Shown: positions 46,987 to 54,725 of the stretch, in pieces
How positions within the stretch are numbered: the first letter of the stretch is position 1
How the letters are laid out: the number at the start of each line of letters is the position of its first letter
Source: Aureimonas sp. SA4125
GTDB lineage: Bacteria > Pseudomonadota > Alphaproteobacteria > Rhizobiales > Rhizobiaceae
Reading direction: 5' to 3'
Assembly (NCBI RefSeq): GCF_019973775.1
Contig: NZ_AP025032.1
Span: forward strand, 682,001-746,000
Length of the DNA stretch: 64,000 nt
Position numbers and translations under genes: made by a program
Notes under the pieces: model-generated
Told to the model about the DNA's origin: nothing
What the model saw: only the letters and a program-made list of their open reading frames with translations
Database searches by the model: none

Positions 46987-47400
46987 ATGACGACGCTTCC
47001 CCTCTACGCCGCCGCGGCGCTGGCGGAAATCGCCGGCTGCTTCGCCTTCTGGGCGCATGTCCGGCTGGACCGCTCGGCGCTCTGGCTCCTCCCCGGCCTC
47101 GCCGCCCTCGCCGCCTTCGCCTGGCTCCTCACCCTCTCCCCCGCCGACCAGGCCGGCCGCGCCTTCGCCGCCTATGGCGGCGTCTACATCGCCGCCTCGC
47201 TCGCCTGGCTCTGGGCCGTCGAGGGCTTTCGCCCGGACCGCTGGGATATTTTGGGCGCGGGCGTGTGTCTCGTCGGTGCGGGGATTATCTTGTTCGCGCC
47301 GCGGGGGGGCGTGAGGGAGGATTTCGGGCGGAAAAGCGGTCTGTCCGCATTCACGAACGGTATGTCGAAATGTGCCGTTCGGATAGCGGTTCATGGTTGA
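46987..47400 (+). CDS. YnfA/UPF0060 family small membrane protein with altered C-terminus
   Basis: This is a small four-helix inner-membrane protein of the UPF0060 (YnfA) family, related in fold to small multidrug transporters. The body is normal: [60 protein letters not shown]. Family members end at about 108 residues after LFAPRG. Here the frame continues to 137 residues with a hydrophilic tail ([16 protein letters not shown]...) that looks non-homologous. The change falls at a run of seven G at 47303-47309: one G fewer would give a TGA stop at 47312-47314 and a normal-length protein. This is either a real frameshift, a slippage site or a sequencing error. Confidence 0.8.
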   Translation: MTTLPLYAAAALAEIAGCFAFWAHVRLDRSALWLLPGLAALAAFAWLLTLSPADQAGRAFAAYGGVYIAASLAWLWAVEGFRPDRWDILGAGVCLVGAGIILFAPRGGVREDFGRKSGLSAFTNGMSKCAVRIAVHG

Positions 47401-47427
47401 AACAGAACTGGTAATCCTGCTTCAACC
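47395..47427. terminator. Hairpin between ynfA and the convergent chemoreceptor gene
   Basis: GGTTGAAACAG and CTGCTTCAACC pair over 11 positions with one mismatch around an 11-base loop. The element overlaps the ynfA stop codon and lies 20 bases beyond the end of the chemoreceptor gene. It could stop transcription from both sides, though T-runs are short. Confidence 0.5.
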
Positions 47428-47447
47428 GGATTCCTGCGGGCGAGAAA

Positions 47448-49804
47448 TTATCGTAATGCAGTCTTCGAAAACGGCACCACGACATTTGAATGACGATCGC
47501 GACCTGGCGACGCCGTCTTCTGTCCTGTTTGGAACTGCGAGACAAGGAGCCTCAGTTCTTCGGCACCATCCGCAACCTCCTTGTTGGCAGCGCTCGACTG
47601 TTCGACCATCGCGGCGTTCTGCTGGGTGACCTGATCCATCTGGTTCACCGCGGTATTGACTTCGTTCAATCCAACCGCCTGTTCCTGGGCGGACACGGCG
47701 ATACCGGAAATCAGCGTCGTTAACTCTGCAACTTGCTCGACCATCTTCTCCAGCGCAGTTCCGGTCTGGGCAACCAGACTGACGCCCTTGGCGACTTGGG
47801 TGGTGGAAGTGGCAATCAGAGTCTTGATCTCCTTGGCGGCTTCCGCGGAGCGCTGAGCAAGGCCACGTACCTCCTGAGCGACGACGGCAAAACCGCGTCC
47901 GGCTTCCCCGGCTCTGGCGGCCTCGACGCCGGCGTTGAGGGCAAGAAGGTTAGTTTGAAAGGCAATCTCGTCGATGACTCCGATGATGCTACCGATCTGG
48001 TCCGACGACTTCTCGATTTCACCCATGGCAAGAACAGCCTGGCAGACGACTTCGCCGGATTTTTCGGCACCCAGTCGAGTCTGGATCGTGACATCTGCGG
48101 CCTGCTTTGCGCTCTCCGCCGTTAAACGGATGGCGCGCGTCACCTCGCTTAGCGCGGCAGCGGTTTCCTCAAGAGAAGCTGCCTGCTGTTCAGTCCGGCG
48201 CGCCATGTCATCGGATGCCGTGCTGATCTCGGCGGTTTGGCCTTTAATGCTCTGGACCGAAAGTGCCACTGAGCCCATAGCATCTCGGAGCTTACCAATA
48301 GCGGCGTTGAAGTCACTCTGGATCTGTCGATAGTCGTCAGGAAACGGTTTGTCGAGATCGGCCGTAAGATTGCCATTTGCTATCTGGTCGAGACCATAAG
48401 CCAGCGATTCGACCACGAACTTCTGCTCTGCTTCCAACTTGCGACGCATGTCTTCGGTCCGTGCCCGTTCTACCTCCGTCTGGGAGCGCGCATCCTTAGC
48501 TTCTCCCTCAAGCTCGATGGCTCTTAGCGCGTTATCCTTGAAGACCTGCACAGTTTCGGCCATTCGTCCGATCTCGTCGCCTCGACCAACCCCGGGAATG
48601 TCAGTTGCCAGATCGCGATTGGCCAGGCGCCGCATGGCGGCCGTCATGAGGCCAATTGGGCTTGCAATGCTGCGCGCGACAATCCACATAATCGCGATCC
48701 CGATAAGACCGACGACTAAAGCCACGATGAACTGAAATAACCGGTCGTCAGCGTTGCGGGATGCCAATGCGGCATCCAGCTTAGCGGCATCTGCTCTAGC
48801 AACGGCGGTCGGAAGTTCTATGATCACGGACCAAGGCGTATTCGTGCGGCCGAGCACGACGGGAGTGACAGCCATGGTGGTCTCCGTCCCGGTCGAGACA
48901 TCGGCCCGTCCGTCGCGAACGATCGGCAGATAACGCTGCGCATCCAGCCCTGCACTATCCATCGACTGGCCAATCGCCTCTGGCTTCTCACTTGATGCCA
49001 CGACCAATCCGTCATTGCTGACGATCGATACGGAGGCGCTGCCCCCGTAGATCGATTTTTTGACGTCGACAGCGATCTTCTGGACGAATCCTAGATCGAA
49101 GTCAGCTCCCGCCACGCCGCGGAATTTGCCGTCGATCATGATCGGCACCGACATGGTGGCAAGGTAGACGTTCTTGCCCTGCACGACATAGGGAAGCGGG
49201 GCAAGGATGCTCTCGCCCTTGCCTTCCTGTGGGCCGATGTACCAGCCGCCCTTCATGACGCCGTTCGGATGAAGTTCCTGGCTATCGTACTCGACCAGTG
49301 GCTGTACAGCGACTTGCCCTGCTGCATCTCGGGTCCAGTAGGGAAGAAAGCGTCCGGTGACATCTGACCCCACGTCCTGACGGCCTTTATATGCGTCGTC
49401 ATTGCCGTCGAGCGCGCCTGGTTCCCAGGCGCTGTACGTGCCGTTGAAGCCCGGATTGTCATTCAGAACGCCGAGAAGGATAGAATTGAACTGAGTACGC
49501 CTTGCGAACGTTGCCTGCGGATCGGCACCCCTTTCCGCAGCCATCGTCTCAAAGGAGCGGGCCATGATCCGGGCGGCGTCGAATGCATGGTCAAGCGTCG
49601 TTCGAATGTTTCCCGCTTGCGTCGCGGCAATGCCAGCGAGACTTTCTCTGGTCTTGACATCGATCAGTCTCCGACGGTCCTGCCGACGAATTCTTGACTC
49701 GCTCCGGTAGCGATAATGCCATTGACCATCAGCGCTCCCGTGACACTGAGAACGCATACGCCGGAAAGTACCGCAATTTTCGTTTGCATCGAATGGAAGC
49801 GCAT
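47448..49804 (-). pseudogene. Methyl-accepting chemotaxis protein with Cache sensor, frameshifted near the N-terminus
   Basis: The gene would encode a chemoreceptor of about 800 residues. The N-terminal part reads MRFHSMQTKIAVLSGVCVLS with membrane helix 1 from the ATG at 49804, then stops at 49664 after FVGRTVGD. The rest (LIDVKTRESLAGIAATQAG onward) is in another frame. Adding one base near 49666-49670 joins the two exactly (GTVGD-LIDVK). The remainder is intact: a double Cache periplasmic domain, membrane helix 2 (FIVALVVGLIGIAIMWIVA), HAMP, and the signalling hairpin with [20 protein letters not shown]. Codons are more A/T-rich at third positions than in the two other chemoreceptors of the window. 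As written, the receptor loses its first membrane anchor and start, so it is probably inactive unless the base is a sequencing error. Confidence 0.85.
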
Positions 49805-50010
49805 CTTCAACCTCTGGGCTGTGCCCATGCTGTCTGTTAATATTTATTTAGAAAAGGGCACGAAATCGAGCAAATTAACACGGCACGAAGACCTATTTTC
49901 TTTTAGGTTGGTCTGTAGCGCGACAGTACATTCACTCTGCCTAGATAATAAAGAATTTATTATTTCTGCTACCAAATGCCACGCTATAATACCGCCGAGC
50001 TTATGAACTG
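49805..50010. other. AT-rich region upstream of the broken chemoreceptor gene
   Basis: These about 200 bases are far richer in A and T than the rest of the window and presumably hold the chemoreceptor promoter. A perfect palindrome, ATAATAAA-GAA-TTTATTAT, lies at 49945-49963. No gene was recognised. The sharp change in composition fits imported DNA. Confidence 0.5.
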
Positions 50011-50424
50011 ACCCCTTTGATCCGTGGGTAATTGCAGAGCGAGATGAAGCGTTCGAAGTTTTCGGTGGCAATCCAGCGGCACAGTTCCGGCAAAGTTCAG
50101 GTCGAGATGCCGTCCTTCTCGGGATCAGGGCCATAGAAGATGACGTTTGCCAGCGCCGCCAACTCGCCCTCCGTCAGCCGCGGCGCAGGATGACCCTCGG
50201 GCCTATCATGCAGCCCGGCAATTCCTTCGGCGCCGCAGCGAACCGCCCAGTCGCGGAGCGTCTGCCGATCCATGCCGGCGGCCCGCGCAGCATCCGCTCG
50301 GCTCACCCGGTCCGCCGCGTTGGCGATCGCCAGCATCCGGCTCGCCACACGGCCATTCCTTTCCCCGGCGGGCCATCGCCCGAAGCTCACATGCCGAATG
50401 TCTGTCGCTGATCTCCGGAGCCAT
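50011..50424 (-). pseudogene. IS630-type transposase remnant
   Basis: Only the N-terminal helix-turn-helix part of an IS630-family transposase is left. It starts at the ATG at 50424 (MAPEISDRHSACELRAMARR) and shifts frame at a run of four G at 50363-50366. It continues as ERNGRVASRMLAIANAADR, then ARAAGMDRQTLRDWAVRCGA and PRLTEGELAALANVIFYGPD. An in-frame TGA at 50097 interrupts before TLPELCRWIATE. The catalytic DDE half is missing. The left limit is approximate. A frameshift, a stop and a deletion together show it is dead. Confidence 0.75.
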
Positions 50425-50748
50425 GAACCTCTCCCTCATCCCGTCCAGGATAAGGGAATCACCGCCGCAAATACCAAGAAAATCACGCCACAGTCAGGTC
50501 ATCCGCTACGCGCTGCAATAATCATGCCAGTGTATTATCGTTAAATAATTCCACTAAAAATATTTCAAATTTTCGTATCGCGACATGCATAACGTTCGCT
50601 TGAAATTAATGGCGTGTAAATGAGATGATGATGGATTTTCAGAAGTAACGCCCAGAACGCAATTGCTCAGAATTGGCTTTCGATCTCGTCAGGCTTAAGA
50701 GATGAATGTCATTGAACAGAATTCTGGTATTCTGTTTCATTCCAGGCA
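50425..50748. other. 324-base gap between the IS630 remnant and the IS66 element
   Basis: Composition is mixed and partly AT-rich, with no recognisable gene. An inverted repeat AACAGAAT / ATTCTGTT with a six-base spacer lies at 50715-50736, shortly before the IS66 insertion point. The terminal repeats of the IS630 remnant could not be identified with confidence. Confidence 0.5.
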
Positions 50749-50756
50749 CGTCCGCT
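50749..50756. repeat. Target-site duplication, left
   Basis: CGTCCGCT lies directly outside the left terminal repeat and is repeated exactly at 52123-52130. Eight bases is the duplication size known for IS66-family elements. Confidence 0.9.
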
Positions 50757-50772
50757 GTAATTACCCACCCCC
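50757..50772 (+). repeat. IS66 terminal inverted repeat, left
   Basis: GTAATTACCCACCCCC; exact complement of 52107-52122. Confidence 0.93.
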
Positions 50773-50787
50773 GCATTCCGTAGAATG

Positions 50788-52071
50788 TCAGGCGCCTACC
50801 GTCTCGAGAATTGTGTTGAAGACGTTGCCCCCTTGGCGCAGCCGGGCGGTATCGACGACGGTTCGGATGTCAGCTTCGCCTTCGGCGGCCCACATGGATC
50901 GATAGCCGTTGGTGACCTTGCGCTGGATCACGGCCGGTCGCAGGGCGCGCTCGCAGCCGTTGTTGGTGGCCTCGACCATCCCGGTCCAGAGAGTGAAGGT
51001 CAGGAGCTGGTCGCGCGCTCGCCTGAACTTGTGCTGGACCACTCGAGCGAAAGGGCAGGAGGTCGGTGCGGCGAGGATCTCGGAAAGACTTCGCTCCAGT
51101 GCACGGCGCTTGGCGACGATGGTCGATGCGGCGAAGGTCGTGATGCCGCTGGCCAAAGCGAAAGCCTTGGACAGCCAGATCCGCAGCCGCGACGGCAGCA
51201 GATCCTCGCCCGCCTGTTCGGCGTAGGCGACGTCGCGGGCCAGATGAGCCAGACAGGTCTGATGGGCGTCGGCATGTCCCTGCTGGGCAGAGTAGCGATC
51301 GGAACACCAGACCTTTGGCCGGTGCCCGTCCATCAGGGTCCTGACCACGATGGCACCACGGGTCGGAGCGGCACGATGGACGACTGCGTCATCGCAGCGA
51401 AACACCCATTGGAAGGCGTTGCTGCCTTCGATGCGAACGCCGGTCTCGTCCGAGGCCACCACCTTGGAGCGGCGCAGGGCGGCAATGGCGAGATCGCGGT
51501 CGGCGACGAAGGTGCCCTGCGCCCGGCGCAGCATGTTCATCAGCCCGCCCTGGCTGATCTGCAAGCCGAAGAGATCGGCCAGAGCTTTCTGAAGCCGTTC
51601 ATAGGACAGGGCCTGGAAGGTCTTAAGATAGGTCGCCACCGCATGCAGCCGCGGCCCGAACGGCGTCCCCCTTGCCGCATCGGGCAATCCCGCTGAGACA
51701 AGCGTGCCGCAGGAAGGACAACAAACCGAAAGCCGGCGATGACGCGTCACGAACGGCTTGATCTCCGGCAGATCGACCGTCTCGTACGTGCCGCCGATCT
51801 CCGCGGGAAGGCTATCGGCCAGGGCTGCCTGGCAGCAGGAGCATTGCTCGGGACGGTGATCGACGAGCCGATCGAAATCCTCACCCATCGCTCGGCTGTG
51901 GCCTTCGTGACCGGGCTTGGCGCCGCCAGGTCTTGCCTGCTCACGGCGCTCCTTGCGGTCACTAGACGGAGGCTTCGAGGATGTGCGTGACGTCTTCTCC
52001 GGACGCTGAATCTTCAGCACCAGATCGATCAACTCTTCCTTCGTCAGACGCTGCAAATCACCGCGATCCAT
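50788..52071 (-). CDS. IS66-family transposase (single-ORF type)
   Basis: This is a 427-residue transposase. The N-terminus MDRGDLQRLTKEELIDLVLK leads into the SSKPPSSDRKERREQ segment, and a zinc-finger-like part follows (CSCCQAALA and CCPSCGTLVS). The catalytic domain has DETGVRIEGSNAFQWVF with the first Asp, CSDRYSAQQGHADAHQTCLAH with the second Asp, and NNGCERALRPAVIQRKVTNG with the Glu. The reading frame is intact and fills the element. It is shorter than the 500-residue TnpC of three-gene IS66 elements, as expected for the single-gene group. Confidence 0.93.
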   Translation of the reverse strand: MDRGDLQRLTKEELIDLVLKIQRPEKTSRTSSKPPSSDRKERREQARPGGAKPGHEGHSRAMGEDFDRLVDHRPEQCSCCQAALADSLPAEIGGTYETVDLPEIKPFVTRHRRLSVCCPSCGTLVSAGLPDAARGTPFGPRLHAVATYLKTFQALSYERLQKALADLFGLQISQGGLMNMLRRAQGTFVADRDLAIAALRRSKVVASDETGVRIEGSNAFQWVFRCDDAVVHRAAPTRGAIVVRTLMDGHRPKVWCSDRYSAQQGHADAHQTCLAHLARDVAYAEQAGEDLLPSRLRIWLSKAFALASGITTFAASTIVAKRRALERSLSEILAAPTSCPFARVVQHKFRRARDQLLTFTLWTGMVEATNNGCERALRPAVIQRKVTNGYRSMWAAEGEADIRTVVDTARLRQGGNVFNTILETVGA

Positions 52072-52106
52072 CCGTCCATGGATTCAGGGAATTCGGCCCG
52101 TGACAA

Positions 52107-52122
52107 GGGGGTGGGTAATTAC
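52107..52122 (-). repeat. IS66 terminal inverted repeat, right
   Basis: GGGGGTGGGTAATTAC; exact complement of 50757-50772. Confidence 0.93.
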
Positions 52123-52130
52123 CGTCCGCT
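52123..52130. repeat. Target-site duplication, right
   Basis: CGTCCGCT, identical to 50749-50756. Confidence 0.9.
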
Positions 52131-52215
52131 GTCGGGTGTGATGAACAATGCCCCCAGCGTCTTGAATGGGTCGAAAGCTGCCAGAAGTTTATTGCTGACA
52201 CCATCGCAACCCCCC

Positions 52216-52545
52216 TCAATCCAGATGAAACACTTCCTCCAGCATCGCCCACCATTCCCCGGCAGCGCGCCCCTCGCGCGGCACCTGCATCGGGTCGGTG
52301 ATCTCCCACCAGCGCTGCGTCTCCGGGTCGGCGGCGATGGCGCGCTGGTCGGCGGCGTGGTCGCTGCCGTGGTATTCGTAAGTGCCGAAGAGGCGGTTTT
52401 CCGGCTCCTGCAGGAAGATCGAGTAGTTCTTGATGTTGTACTTCGACAGCGTCGCCAGAACGCTCGGCCAGACCGCGGCGTGGATGCGCTTGTACTCGTC
52501 GATGCAGTCGGGCTTCAGCCCGATCGTCATGGCGTAGCGTTTCAC
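52216..52545 (-). CDS. L-rhamnose mutarotase family protein
   Basis: This is a 109-residue protein of the RhaM/RhaU family, which interconverts the alpha and beta anomers of L-rhamnose and related sugars. It begins VKRYAMTIGLKPDCIDEYKR and has IHAAVWPSVLATLSKYNIKN with the family His, then IFLQEPENRLFGTYEYHG and WWEITDPMQVP. The start is a GTG with GGAGAAG upstream. It is the last gene of the leftward sugar cluster; the IS66 element lies 85 bases beyond its stop. The true sugar may be L-rhamnose, L-fucose or a close relative. Confidence 0.9.
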   Translation of the reverse strand: MKRYAMTIGLKPDCIDEYKRIHAAVWPSVLATLSKYNIKNYSIFLQEPENRLFGTYEYHGSDHAADQRAIAADPETQRWWEITDPMQVPREGRAAGEWWAMLEEVFHLD

Positions 52546-52579
52546 TCTGCTTCTCCTGCCGTGCGGACGAACCGGTCCA

Positions 52580-53596
52580 TCAGACCTCGATCATGATCTT
52601 CAGCACGTCGGCACGGTGCATGTCCCAGTAGGGCAGGGCCTTGTCGGCGTCGGTGAAGGCAAAGGTCCGGGTGATCAGCCGGTCGGCGGTCTCGCCCATG
52701 GCTTCGAGGCAGGCGGCGGCGGCGGAAAAGTCGGCGAGGGTCGCGTTGCGCGAGCCTGAAATGTCAAGCTCCTTGAGGTTGAAGAGCTGCGTCTGGTAGC
52801 TGACCGGCGCCTTGCAGTAGCCGATGTAGACGACGCGGCCGCAGAAGCAGGCAAAATCGATCGCCTCGGTGAAGGTCTCGGGCACGCCGACGGCCTCGAT
52901 GACGACGTCGAAACCGTCGCCGCCGGTGATCCGCTGGACCGCTTCGGCCTTGTCCCCGCTGGCGGCGTCGATGCTGTGGGCGGCGCCGAAGTCGCAGGCG
53001 AGCGCCAGCTTGTCCGCGGCGATGTCGAGGGCGGTCACTTCCGCTCCCTTGGCGAGCGCGCCGAGAACGGCGCCCATGCCGATCATGCCGCAGCCGATGA
53101 CGAGCACGCGGTCGTTCGCCGTGATCCTGCCGCGCTCGACGGCGTGAAACCCGACCGACAGCGGCTCGATCAGCGCGAGGTGGCGGGGCGCCAGGCGCTC
53201 GTTGACGATGACCTTCTCGAAGGAGAGCGTCAGCCGCTCCTTCAGCCCGCCATCCTGCTGCACGCCGAGCGTGCGGTTGAAGCGGCAGGCGTTCGTGCGG
53301 CCCTTGCGGCAGGACGAGCACGTGCCGCAGTTCGTATAGGGCAGGACCGTGACGCGGGCGCCCACGGCATAGCCGGCCGGCACGCCGTCGCCGACGGCGA
53401 CAATCTCGCCGCCGATCTCGTGGCCGGGAATGCGCGGCAGCTGCACCAGCGGGTTGAGGCCGCGAAAGGTGTTGAGGTCGCTGCCGCAGAGGCCGACATG
53501 GCGGATCGCGACGACGATCTCGCCCGGTCCCGGTGCCGGCTCGTCGATGGAGCCGAGCCGGGTCTTTCCGACCGCGTCGATGAAGAGTGCCTGCAT
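52580..53596 (-). CDS. Zinc-binding medium-chain alcohol dehydrogenase (sugar/polyol type)
   Basis: This is a 338-residue NAD(P)-dependent dehydrogenase. The catalytic zinc ligands are in VGLCGSDLNTFRG and the GHEIGGEI motif. The structural zinc is held by four Cys (NCGTCSSCRKGRTNAC), and the nucleotide fold is VLVIGCGMIGMGAVLGAL. It resembles sorbitol, galactitol and L-galactonate dehydrogenases. Given the mutarotase and sugar transporter around it, it probably oxidises the imported sugar or its acid. It lies 34 bases upstream of the mutarotase gene. Confidence 0.9.
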   Translation of the reverse strand: MQALFIDAVGKTRLGSIDEPAPGPGEIVVAIRHVGLCGSDLNTFRGLNPLVQLPRIPGHEIGGEIVAVGDGVPAGYAVGARVTVLPYTNCGTCSSCRKGRTNACRFNRTLGVQQDGGLKERLTLSFEKVIVNERLAPRHLALIEPLSVGFHAVERGRITANDRVLVIGCGMIGMGAVLGALAKGAEVTALDIAADKLALACDFGAAHSIDAASGDKAEAVQRITGGDGFDVVIEAVGVPETFTEAIDFACFCGRVVYIGYCKAPVSYQTQLFNLKELDISGSRNATLADFSAAAACLEAMGETADRLITRTFAFTDADKALPYWDMHRADVLKIMIEV

Positions 53597-53664
53597 GGGG
53601 TGCTTTCGAAACTTTCGTGGGACCCGTCCGGCGACCGACGACCGTCAGCGGCCGCTAGCGGCTC

Positions 53665-54633
53665 CTAGCGGCTGCGGCGGCGCAGCTGGTCGAAGAAGAC
53701 GATGACGATGATGAGGACGCCGGTGATCACCCGCTGCCAGAACGAATTGACGTTGAGGAGATTGGCGCCGTTGTTGATGGTGGCGAGGATGAAGGAGCCG
53801 ATCAGCGGTCCGTGCACCGAGCCGACCGCGCCAAAGAGGCTGGTGCCGCCGATCACCGAGGAGGCGATCGCCTGGAGTTCCCAGCCCTCGGCCTGCGTCG
53901 CATTGCCGATGCCGATGCGCGCGGCCAGGAGCACGCCGACGAAGGCGGCGCAGACGGCCGAGAGCGAGTAGGCGACGTAGATCATCGTCGACACTTTCAC
54001 GCCCGACAGGCGCGCGGCTTCCGGGTTCGACCCCACGGCGAAGAGATAGCGGCCCCAGCGGCTCATGTGCAGGAAGATGAAGGCCGGCACGGCGACGAGG
54101 ACGACCATCCAGAAGAGGTTCGGCAGGCCGAGGAAATCGCCGCGCGAAAAGGCGTTGAAGGCCTCGTTCTTGATGTTGATGGTCGAGCCGTTGGTGATGA
54201 GGAGGCCGACGCCGCGCAGCGAGGTCAGCGTCGCCAGCGTGATGATGAAGGGCGGCAGGCCCATGCGCACGATGGCAAAGCCGTGGAAGAGGCCGATGGC
54301 AAGACCCAGCAGCAGCGTCGCGCCGACCGCCACCCAGATCGGGAAGCCTGCCTCCAGCATCAAGGCGACGATCACCGTTGAGAAGCCGACGATCGCGCCG
54401 ACCGAGAGGTCGATGCCGGCGGTGATGATGACGAAGGTCTGGCCGAGCGCCAGGATCGCGATCATCGAGCCCTGGCGCAGCAGGTTAGCGATGTTGTTGG
54501 CGGTGGCGAAGTTCGGCGTCGCCACCGTCAGGATCAGGCAGAGCAGCAGGAGGAAGCCGAGCAGGGTCAGCGCGAAGAGAAAGCTGTAGTTCCGTCTCGC
54601 GACGGACGGGGCCAGCGTGGCGTCGGTCGTCAT
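53665..54633 (-). CDS. Sugar ABC transporter permease (RbsC type)
   Basis: This is an inner-membrane permease of the ribose/xylose-type ABC transporters, with about ten helices in 322 residues. Family landmarks are GQTFVIITAGIDLSVGAIVG near residue 70, the cytoplasmic coupling region GRYLFAVGSNPEAARLSGV near 205, and GGTSLFGAVGSVHGPLIG near 260. The ATG at 54633 (MTTDATLAPS) has GAGGAA upstream; the frame stays open nine codons more. It pairs with the ATPase and binding protein upstream. Confidence 0.93.
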   Translation of the reverse strand: MTTDATLAPSVARRNYSFLFALTLLGFLLLLCLILTVATPNFATANNIANLLRQGSMIAILALGQTFVIITAGIDLSVGAIVGFSTVIVALMLEAGFPIWVAVGATLLLGLAIGLFHGFAIVRMGLPPFIITLATLTSLRGVGLLITNGSTINIKNEAFNAFSRGDFLGLPNLFWMVVLVAVPAFIFLHMSRWGRYLFAVGSNPEAARLSGVKVSTMIYVAYSLSAVCAAFVGVLLAARIGIGNATQAEGWELQAIASSVIGGTSLFGAVGSVHGPLIGSFILATINNGANLLNVNSFWQRVITGVLIIVIVFFDQLRRRSR

Positions 54634-54725
54634 GGGCGTTTCCTCAGGCAGAGCGGGCATGCTGCCCTCGTTGTGGCGGGGCAGGGATTTGGGGCGGTCG
54701 GCGGAAGGCGGGTGGGGTCACGGGG

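Larger units (their letters stand above)
50757..52122 (-). mobile_element. Complete IS66-family insertion sequence (1366 bp)
   Basis: The element is bounded by a perfect 16-base inverted repeat, GTAATTACCCACCCCC at 50757-50772 and its complement at 52107-52122, beginning with GTAA as in IS66. It is flanked by the 8-base duplication CGTCCGCT. It contains one transposase gene on the minus strand and no tnpA/tnpB accessory genes, so it belongs to the single-gene group of the family. Perfect ends, an exact target duplication and an intact reading frame point to a recent insertion. Confidence 0.95.
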
